A DNA stretch of 24,226 bases from Prochlorothrix sp035285005 (GTDB lineage Bacteria > Cyanobacteriota > Cyanobacteriia > Prochlorotrichales > Prochlorotrichaceae): the NCBI GenBank assembly GCA_035285005.1, contig JAYKIB010000123.1:1-24226 (forward strand), in the 5' to 3' direction. Each line of letters starts with the position of its first letter. Position 1 is the stretch's first letter. The notes beneath the pieces are model-generated. The model was not told the DNA's origin. It saw only the letters and a program-made list of their open reading frames with translations, and did no database searches. The position numbers and the translations under genes were made by a program. Shown here one piece after another: positions 15,207-21,479 of this stretch.

Positions 15207-16154
15207 TTAGGGCAGGGGTTGGGCGTAAATCCCAAGGTGATTGGCAACAGGACGCTCCCGGCGAGGCCACTTCGTATGGATGGGGGCATTCAGTAAACGG
15301 TAGATCATTCCCCTAGCAGTCGAGACCTGGGCTACCAGGGTGCTTGAACCACCTCCATCCAGGTTAATCCCGATCTCTCCGCCTAAATCGCCAATAATTA
15401 CGGCTAGCTCCTGTAAAGTTGCCCCTTCACTATAGTGACGCTGTTTACCATCCACCACAATCAACCATAGTCGATCGCCCGTGGCATCGATCGCAACAGC
15501 TGTGCGCCCATAGCGACGACCAGCTCTCCGAGGTGGGTTTTTCGGGTCCAGCAGCGTGATTCCCGCCACTGCCTGCTCCGTATCTGGGTCACAGACTCCC
15601 TCCCCTAGGATTTCAGCCCGATAGTGCCCTTGGTGGCGCTGAAAACACAACACAGGGAACTGTCGCTGACCCCACTGCACCGAGTCAACCTGTCCCTGGG
15701 CAATACTTTGACCCAGAACCTGGACCGCATCCCCAGGCCGAGGGACATAGTTCCAAGGTGTATTATCTCGAAAAGGGAAGAAAAACCCGGCATTAATGGC
15801 AACTTGAACCTGAAATTCCTGGGCAAAGGCCGATGTGGTACGGGCGGCAAACGGGTAGTTGGGAGGGCTCGCAGCAGTGAGGGGAGCCCTGGGGGCCCGT
15901 TCCCCCGGCGTAACCCTAGGGCTGAGTCCAGGCGCTTGGAGATCAATGGCGACAATATGCACCTGATAGGGTTGGGGTCGATCGCGGTGCCAGCGCTGGT
16001 AGGTGATGCCCTGAAACAGGGGAGTGGGAGGCCGATCGAGCGGTGCAGGTCGCCGCAGACTGGCGATGCCATAAGCCCCCAGGGGCAAGAAAAGGGCGAT
16101 CGCCACCAGCAGCCAGGGCCAACGTAGGGGCGGAAAACGGAGTCGATCGGTCAT
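15207..16154 (-). CDS. Phosphodiester glycosidase (NAGPA-domain) family exported protein
   Basis: A 315-residue protein from ATG at 16154; the frame extends 18 codons further to 16208 with unlikely sequence. One N-terminal membrane segment (about 13-31) serves as an anchor or signal, so the rest should lie outside the cytoplasm. The NAGPA domain (formerly DUF2233) shows NAGFFFPF (121-128), GRTAVAIDATGDRLWLIVVD (216-235), NLDGGGSSTLV (264-274) and RPVANHLGIY (301-310). The family includes the enzyme that uncovers mannose-6-phosphate in animals; bacterial members act on cell-envelope glycans or are uncharacterised. The substrate is not known here. Confidence 0.9.
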   Translation of the reverse strand: MTDRLRFPPLRWPWLLVAIALFLPLGAYGIASLRRPAPLDRPPTPLFQGITYQRWHRDRPQPYQVHIVAIDLQAPGLSPRVTPGERAPRAPLTAASPPNYPFAARTTSAFAQEFQVQVAINAGFFFPFRDNTPWNYVPRPGDAVQVLGQSIAQGQVDSVQWGQRQFPVLCFQRHQGHYRAEILGEGVCDPDTEQAVAGITLLDPKNPPRRAGRRYGRTAVAIDATGDRLWLIVVDGKQRHYSEGATLQELAVIIGDLGGEIGINLDGGGSSTLVAQVSTARGMIYRLLNAPIHTKWPRRERPVANHLGIYAQPLP

Positions 16155-16228
16155 GGTTGGGCAGGATGGGGTCGGAGAATGCCCGATGGACAGCAGGGAG
16201 AAAGGCACAGAACAGCAAGCAGGAGCTT

Positions 16229-16373
16229 CCCAGCCCTAAGCTGGGCTAGGTCATCCTGTCCTGTTGATGGCGGCTGTTATCGCGGCGGGATCGCCGCTAA
16301 CGCTGGGGTGAGGCAAAACCCAGGAGCGAGCGTTTAGGTGAAGCCTGGGGTACCCCGCCAGAAGCAGGGTACC
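16229..16373. other. Three hairpins in the gap between two minus-strand genes
   Basis: The hairpins are CCCAGC/GCTGGG (16229-16245), GTTA-GCGGCG/CGCCGC-TAAC (16276-16301, with a 2-base bulge) and GGTACCC/GGGTACC (16349-16373, 11-base loop). None has a T-tract. They lie after the metalloprotease stop and before the NAGPA-domain gene, so they may end or process the metalloprotease message. Confidence 0.45.
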
Positions 16374-16424
16374 TCTTAATCTTCATACCGCAGGCACCTG
16401 ATAAACCGCCCGTGGCTATCCAGA

Positions 16425-19301
16425 TCAAAGATTGAGATAGCGGCGGATACGATCGCGACTGCCCTCCAAATGGGTGCGGGTTTCCAGGGTGAGCTTACTT
16501 TTGCCGATCGCCGAGTTCAGATCCCGATCCAACTGTTGGAGTTGGTACCGAGCCAGGGCCCGCGCCTCCTCCGGTGTGTCGTAGGTAAAGATCCAGGCAA
16601 TAATATCGGGAAAGGAGCTAGCCCGGTCCAATGCACTCGGTTCAGCCATATTCAGCAGAAAACTCACATATTGATTCTGTAAGCGCCGCTGCAGCAGAGG
16701 AATCTCCCGATCCATATCTTCTAAGGGTTGAAGCCAAATACTATCTTGCAGGGACTCAAACAGTTCCCCCAAGGTCAAGGCATCCTGACCGGGATACATC
16801 AGGTTGGCATCCCGCAGACGGGCAAGGCGATCGGAGGCAAACAAATTCCCCAAAATAAAACTTTGGTTGACCAGAATCTGATCGGCGAGGGGATACTCCA
16901 CATTCCAAATAGCGGGAAAGGTCCCCTCATGAAACCAGCGCGAGGATCCCAGCTTACTGGGCAGATCGGGCGGGAAATCCAGCGCCTCGGCGCTAAAAAT
17001 CCGGTCCTCTAGAATTGCTAAGGCTTGACGTTGGGTGTCGGCGGGAATCGGTTCAAAGGGACGACGATCGGGAGCATCCCCCCCCAGATAGCGATTGAGG
17101 GAACGGCCCCCCACGTAGTTACTGAGAATCGAAGCATTAAAGAAATAGTGGCCCAGCAACTGGCTAAAAATCGGTCGAGCTTCTGTGAAACTGCGACCTT
17201 GGGAGGGAAATCGCTTATCCAGCTTGTCCCAGAGGCTCTCCGCAATATCCATTTGCCAGGTGCCGTAGGTGAGGGGATCATCACTCATATCAAACACCAT
17301 CACCGTGGGGTCCAGTCCAGACCAGAGATCTTCATCGGTGCCGTAGTCCAATTCCGACTCCGGGGCACGGCTGGCAATCTCCTGCAGTTGGTTGCGCTCC
17401 TCTAGGGGCGTGAGGTGGTCTAGGGGGGTGTAACCATAGGCGATCGCCCACATATCATAGGGACCAATGCGACCCGGGAAGTATTCCCCCTGCTCCACAC
17501 CCTCCGGGGCGATATTCACAGGGAAATAGTCCATCATCGACCCCACCAGACCTTCTTCAGCCGTCAGCTCCGTATTATGCAAGTCTTCGGGACTATGGAG
17601 GGTACTGGCGTGGAAATTGTGGCGGAGTCCCAGGGTATGACCCACCTCATGGGAAATAATACTGCGCACAAATTGGTGCAGATAGTCCCCCATGGCCTCA
17701 CTGCTGGGTAGGATGTTCTGACCCATGGACAGGGCAGCGGCCCCAATGGCGAACTGTTGGCGGGCGGCGAGGGAAAAGCACCGATCGTCGCGCTGCACAA
17801 TAGGAGACTGGTTCCGCCGCTGAATCCACTGGCGCAGGGCGGAATTTTGGAAGTAGGCCAAGCCCACGGTGGAATCACAAATACTGGGCTGGCCCGTCAG
17901 TTGACTCCACTGGAGAGAACTGCCGAGGGGATCGTTGACCAAATCTGCAAACTCACTGCCCGCATAGCGCAGCATATTGGCATCCATGAGAATATCGGCC
18001 CCCAGGATCTGACCCGTGAGGGGACTGGTGCGAGGGATCGCCAGGGCAAAACCGCCGTCGAGGGAGTCGGTCCAGCGAATCGTGTTATAGCGACTGTCCG
18101 CCGGATCCCAGTCCGCATCGTCAGGCATTTGCTCCACTTGCAACACATCCCGGAAACCAATGGCTTCAAAGGCTTCATTCCACATCAGTACGCCTTCAGT
18201 GGCCGCTTGGCGGTAGGCCTCAGGCATGGCCTTATCGAGCCAAAAGACGATCGGCTTCGTGGGGGGTGATAACTCAGCCTCGGGATCGGACTTCTCCAGG
18301 TGCCAGCGGTTGATATAGCGCACAAATCGATCGCGGCCTAGGGTATTGGCTAGATCCTGGTAAGCTGTGACAAAATAGCCCACCCGTTCATCGGCAAGGC
18401 GGGGGCGATAGGTGTCCAGAACCGGGAGTTGGGAGAGGCTGTAGTGGAGACCCAGATTGAAGGAACTCGCATCCGGCACCGCACTGAGACCCAAGAACAG
18501 ATCCATCATCCCCCCGGTAAACCGGTAGGTCATGTCAAATTCCAGGTTCTCGGGGAAGGCTGAGGCTTGAGTCACCGCAGACTGGGTGGGATCGGCACCA
18601 TAGCCCAAAATTGAGAGCAGAGAGAAGGAGCCAAAGCCCAATTTACTATCAAGAAGGAGAGGGGCGAGATCAACGACAAGGGTATTGAAGGTTTCACGTT
18701 CACTGAGGATGGGGAGGGTGAAAACCACCGAGTCACTGAAGAGGCTCGACTCGTCGATGCGCTGGTTCGGGGGGCGACTGTCCCGGAAAAGGGAGTTAGG
18801 GACAATGATTTGAAGATCATTTTTGAAGCGGCGAAAGGTAAAAGCAAATTCCTGGAGAGGAATGCCCCGATACAGACCAAATTCACCCACACCGGCATTA
18901 ATGGCAGCCGAGAAGAGATAGTGGTGATTGAGTTGATCGGGCCGGATTTCGATCAGAATTGTGCCCGCTTCCAGATCTTGGTAGAGGGGGAAAAGGCCAT
19001 CGGTACGCTCCAAGTCTTCCACCACTTCCTCGAAGGGTTGGAAGTCGTTGTCCATATCTTCGTCGTCCGAGTCTATCTCTTCGTCGTCCGACGCCTCACC
19101 GGATACTGCATCCGCATCTTCCGTATCCGAGGCTTCCGTATCCAAGTCTTCCGCACCGTCATCAGAATCCTCCTCTACTATGGCGGTGAGGGACGCACCT
19201 TGGGCAAGACTGGGGGAGGTTAGGGGCGCCAGGGTGAGGGGAATTAGGCTCCAAACGCTCGCGGTCAGGGACAGAAGCAGCAGACGGTGGGAAAATTGCA
19301 C
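16425..19301 (-). CDS. Large exported zinc-dependent metalloprotease (DUF5117/DUF4953 type)
   Basis: A 958-residue protein from GTG at 19301. A hydrophobic signal peptide (about 1-34, ending SLAQG) predicts export. Residues 43-98 form a strongly acidic, probably disordered segment. A DUF5117-like region follows (FPLYQDLEAGTILIEIRPDQ). The zinc site is HEVGHTLGLRH: H551, E552, H555, G558, H561, the metzincin-like HExxHxxGxxH. A Met-turn candidate is SMMDY (588-592). The frame is open to an ATG at 19466 (1013 residues), but that extension is encoded by a repeat also found at 20759-20877, so a later start is preferred. TTG at 19328 is an alternative giving a more basic signal start. The substrate is unknown. 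Confidence 0.88.
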   Translation of the reverse strand: MQFSHRLLLLSLTASVWSLIPLTLAPLTSPSLAQGASLTAIVEEDSDDGAEDLDTEASDTEDADAVSGEASDDEEIDSDDEDMDNDFQPFEEVVEDLERTDGLFPLYQDLEAGTILIEIRPDQLNHHYLFSAAINAGVGEFGLYRGIPLQEFAFTFRRFKNDLQIIVPNSLFRDSRPPNQRIDESSLFSDSVVFTLPILSERETFNTLVVDLAPLLLDSKLGFGSFSLLSILGYGADPTQSAVTQASAFPENLEFDMTYRFTGGMMDLFLGLSAVPDASSFNLGLHYSLSQLPVLDTYRPRLADERVGYFVTAYQDLANTLGRDRFVRYINRWHLEKSDPEAELSPPTKPIVFWLDKAMPEAYRQAATEGVLMWNEAFEAIGFRDVLQVEQMPDDADWDPADSRYNTIRWTDSLDGGFALAIPRTSPLTGQILGADILMDANMLRYAGSEFADLVNDPLGSSLQWSQLTGQPSICDSTVGLAYFQNSALRQWIQRRNQSPIVQRDDRCFSLAARQQFAIGAAALSMGQNILPSSEAMGDYLHQFVRSIISHEVGHTLGLRHNFHASTLHSPEDLHNTELTAEEGLVGSMMDYFPVNIAPEGVEQGEYFPGRIGPYDMWAIAYGYTPLDHLTPLEERNQLQEIASRAPESELDYGTDEDLWSGLDPTVMVFDMSDDPLTYGTWQMDIAESLWDKLDKRFPSQGRSFTEARPIFSQLLGHYFFNASILSNYVGGRSLNRYLGGDAPDRRPFEPIPADTQRQALAILEDRIFSAEALDFPPDLPSKLGSSRWFHEGTFPAIWNVEYPLADQILVNQSFILGNLFASDRLARLRDANLMYPGQDALTLGELFESLQDSIWLQPLEDMDREIPLLQRRLQNQYVSFLLNMAEPSALDRASSFPDIIAWIFTYDTPEEARALARYQLQQLDRDLNSAIGKSKLTLETRTHLEGSRDRIRRYLNL

Positions 19302-19356
19302 AGTACGTTTGCGGTGAAGGGGCAGCAAGGGGCGAAGGCAGAAGGGACAGACCTGA

Positions 19357-19480
19357 TTAACTGACAAAAGTGGGTCAAATCCAGGCACAGAGGGCGGGCC
19401 AGCTTTCCTGACCCCTACGATTCCCAACCTCTGGCAGGGGCGTGGTTTTCGCGCCCAATGCAGCATTTTTTGTCAGTCAA
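19357..19480 (-). repeat. ~120-bp repeat element, copy A, just upstream of the metalloprotease
   Basis: About 89% identical by eye to 20759-20877. Its ends are inverted: TTAACTGACAAAA at the left and TTTTTTGTCAGTCAA at the right. Inside is a hairpin GGGCCAG/CTGACCC (one wobble) around a 5-base loop. It ends about 60 bases before the preferred metalloprotease start and lies eight bases from copy 8 of the ~99-bp element. It could be a short non-autonomous element or a shared leader. Confidence 0.85.
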
Positions 19481-19488
19481 TTAGGGTT

Positions 19489-19587
19489 GGGCACCTCGAT
19501 TAATTGTGGCGCGCGGCGAAGCCGCGTGCCACAACCCTGATTCTGCTGTAGGCACTCCGGTGAGAATTTGAATTAATCGAGGTGCCC
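19489..19587 (+). repeat. ~99-bp palindromic element, copy 8 (complete, near consensus)
   Basis: It begins GGGCACCTCGATTAATT and ends AATTAATCGAGGTGCCC, perfect 17-bp inverted termini. Hairpin arms GTGGCGCGCGGC and GCCGCGTGCCAC surround GAA (one wobble position). The tail is AACCCTGATTCTGCTGTAGG. Copy 2 has nearly the same layout but the opposite loop orientation (TTC). Confidence 0.9.
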
Positions 19588-19685
19588 GGTCCAGATAGGA
19601 AACGATCGATCGCAGGCAGGGATACCAATCCTGAGTATAGGGTGGTTCCCTGACCCCGTCACCCCCACAACCCCCTCAGGCACGC

Positions 19686-20702
19686 CTACCCGGACTTATG
19701 CCTCGTCTGGGTGCCCCGGTCTTGCCAGGTAAACCGATCGCCCTGCCACACCCGATCGAGCACCAACGTCAGAGGGGACAACAGGAACAAGGCCCAAAAC
19801 AGCGCCGTTTGCACAAAGTAGACATTGCGTAACACAAAGGTTAACGCCGCGATCGCCACCGCCCAGACGATGCGACTGCGGGCACGATCGGGAATCGCCC
19901 GGGGATCCGTGACCATAAACAGCGCAAACAGAAGCAGGGAGCCACTACTCAGGCGATGTAACCACACATCCCAGGTCCAGCCCAGCCAGAGGTTGCGCAC
20001 CGCTTCTAGCAAGCCATAACACCCCAGAAATGCCCCGGTTGTCTCCAATCGCCCCACACGACCCAGGACAATACCCCCGGCCCCCAGAAACACCAGCCCG
20101 TACCACACCTCATCGCCCCACTGTCCCGGCGATACCCAGGCATCGGGTGTCAGCACCAGCGCCGCAATAATGCCAAGATTGGCGGGATTAAAAAAGTGTT
20201 TGCCCCGGTAGCGCAGCAGAAACTTACTGCTAATGGCCAGAACGGCAGCCAGAATCAGGGTGCTGGGTCGATCGGCCCGGAGCAGCAAACTAAGGCCCAG
20301 GGCCGTAATCAAGGGACTGCGACCGTTAAAGGCGGCAGGTTGCCACCAGGGGTGAGCCGCAGGGGAAACGGGGACGGCGATCGATCGGGGGCGGGACGCG
20401 GCTTGGGTGGGTCTGGCGCCGGGGTGGTGGGCCAGGGCGAGGGCACAGAGCCACTGGGTTGCCCAACAGGTGAGCATTAGGAGGCCAATCCCCCAGGGCC
20501 GCAGGGTCCAGTCGCGGGTGCCAATCCCCAGCACCAGAAAGAGGGACAGGAACAGGATTTGGTAGTCCCGAGCGTCGCGAAACCGGGGCAAGCTTTGCAG
20601 GACAGGGGGTAAGTTTTGCAGGATAGGAGGCAGGCGCAGCGGGAGCGATCGATCAATCCGAGGGGCGGAATGGGATCGGGAGGAGGGGAGCAGATCAGCC
20701 AT
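19686..20702 (-). CDS. RnfD/NqrB-like membrane protein (orphan)
   Basis: A 338-residue polytopic membrane protein of the RnfD/NqrB (NQR2) family, the flavin-carrying membrane subunit of Rnf and Na+-NQR electron transfer complexes. The N-terminus (1-45) is basic and holds a repeated L-P-P-x-L-Q-x unit. Membrane segments follow from about 48 to the C-terminus. GKHFFNPANLG (167-177) and LFMVTDPRAIPD (261-272) match family motifs. The usual flavin-attachment threonine motif (SGAT type) is not obvious. No other rnf or nqr genes are near. Single RnfD-like proteins of unknown role occur in other bacteria. The start ATG is at 20702, 57 bases after repeat element copy B. Confidence 0.8.
   Translation of the reverse strand: MADLLPSSRSHSAPRIDRSLPLRLPPILQNLPPVLQSLPRFRDARDYQILFLSLFLVLGIGTRDWTLRPWGIGLLMLTCWATQWLCALALAHHPGARPTQAASRPRSIAVPVSPAAHPWWQPAAFNGRSPLITALGLSLLLRADRPSTLILAAVLAISSKFLLRYRGKHFFNPANLGIIAALVLTPDAWVSPGQWGDEVWYGLVFLGAGGIVLGRVGRLETTGAFLGCYGLLEAVRNLWLGWTWDVWLHRLSSGSLLLFALFMVTDPRAIPDRARSRIVWAVAIAALTFVLRNVYFVQTALFWALFLLSPLTLVLDRVWQGDRFTWQDRGTQTRHKSG
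20588..20629 (-). repeat. 21-bp in-frame tandem repeat in the RnfD-like gene
   Basis: Two diverged 21-base units (20588-20608 and 20609-20629) encode the repeated L-P-P-x-L-Q-x heptapeptides near the N-terminus. Confidence 0.7.
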
Positions 20703-20758
20703 GGGGACAGCTTGGTGTACGGATCAGTTACGTCAGGGATGGGGCCAAATCCGATGGA

Positions 20759-20877
20759 TTGACAAAAGTGGGGCAAAGCCATGCACAGAGGGCAGGTCAG
20801 GTTTTCTGACCCCTAGGATTCCCAACCTCTGGTAGGGGCGTAGTTTTCGCGTCCAATGCAGCATTTTTGTCAGTCAA
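20759..20877 (-). repeat. ~120-bp repeat element, copy B, just upstream of the RnfD-like gene
   Basis: It begins TTGACAAAAGTGG and ends CATTTTTGTCAGTCAA, about 89% identical to copy A by eye. The internal hairpin is GGTCAG/CTGACC; relative to copy A a wobble becomes a Watson-Crick pair and the loop differs. It ends 57 bases before the start codon of the gene downstream on the minus strand, nearly the same distance as in copy A. Confidence 0.85.
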
Positions 20878-20981
20878 CCAGAGGCCAAACAGCGGGGCTA
20901 AGCAGCGGGACAAAACGCAGGCTTCTCCGCTGCTGGGGTTCAGGTTTCCCACCGATCGATCCCATAGGAATCCAGTCCCAC

Positions 20982-21007
20982 AGCGAGCCGATCGCGACCG
21001 GCTCGCT
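20982..21007. repeat. Perfect 9-bp inverted repeat
   Basis: AGCGAGCCG (20982-20990) pairs with CGGCTCGCT (20999-21007) around an 8-base loop. No T-tract follows. Function unknown. Confidence 0.6.
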
Positions 21008-21053
21008 ATGCCCTAGTTCTGAGAGTAGGCGAGGCGGCCCGATCTAGGGGAGA

Positions 21054-21072
21054 GGTTACAGATTTTGTAACC
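21054..21072. promoter_or_regulatory. Operator-like inverted repeat GGTTACA/TGTAACC
   Basis: A perfect 7-bp inverted repeat with a 5-base spacer (GATTT) lies in the divergent spacer. The symmetry suits a dimeric regulator. It does not match the NtcA spacing (GTA-N8-TAC) or the direct-repeat HLR1 layout, so no regulator is proposed. Confidence 0.35.
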
Positions 21073-21108
21073 CCAAATCGGTTCCTGAAAAGATATTGGC
21101 AAACCTAA

Positions 21109-21207
21109 GGGCACCTCGAAAACCGCAGATTTTCACTGCAGTGCCCACAGCAGAATCAAGGTTGTGGGGAGCGGCGAAGCCGCCCCCCACAATGAATCGA
21201 AGTGCCC
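21109..21207 (-). repeat. ~99-bp palindromic element, copy 9 (reverse orientation)
   Basis: It begins GGGCACCTCGAAAACC, has the reversed tail (CACAGCAGAATCAAGGTTG) and a hairpin with arms GTGGGGAGCGGC and GCCGCCCCCCAC around GAA (one mismatch), and ends AATGAATCGAAGTGCCC. Confidence 0.85.
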
Positions 21208-21305
21208 CTCAGAGAATCCCCCCTGGCTCCGTATCGCCCGACCCAACCCATCGAGGTGCCCCAAAACCCGCATTCTGACTCACCCAAGAATCACAGAGGC
21301 CATCG
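21208..21305. repeat. Decayed fragments of the ~99-bp palindromic element
   Basis: CCCAACCCATCGAGGTGCCCC (about 21241-21263) resembles a right end without its hairpin. The segment after it (about 21262-21305), with CCCAAGAATCACAG, resembles a left half with the reversed tail. They directly follow copy 9. Confidence 0.45.
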
Positions 21306-21411
21306 GGGGAGGGACTGCGCGAGGGAAGGCGGAGTGTGGCAAAATCAGGAGACGACTTTCTCACCGCAGCATTAGCCGCTACATTCCGAACCCTATCAGG
21401 TGTAAGCCAGC

Positions 21412-21434
21412 GTGTATCACCCAACGTGACACAC
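21412..21434. promoter_or_regulatory. Inverted repeat in the valS leader
   Basis: TGTATCAC (21413-21420) and GTGACACA (21426-21433) form an 8-bp stem with one mismatch and a 5-base loop, about 46 bases before the valS start. It could be an operator or a leader hairpin. No T-box features are seen. Confidence 0.3.
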
Positions 21435-21479
21435 CCAACACAAAACACCGGGGATGTCCCCACTATTGGCCGATCGATC

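Larger units (their letters stand above)
20703..21479. other. 777-base divergent spacer rich in repeats, before valS
   Basis: It holds copy B of the ~120-bp element, two hairpins (20982-21007 and 21054-21072), copy 9 of the ~99-bp element, decayed fragments of the same family and an inverted repeat shortly before valS. No gene is credible. It must carry the promoters for valS and for the RnfD-like gene. Confidence 0.65.

Noticed and set aside
19048..19317. Ser-rich plus-strand frame
   Set aside because: It is the antisense shadow of the acidic Asp/Glu segment of the metalloprotease.
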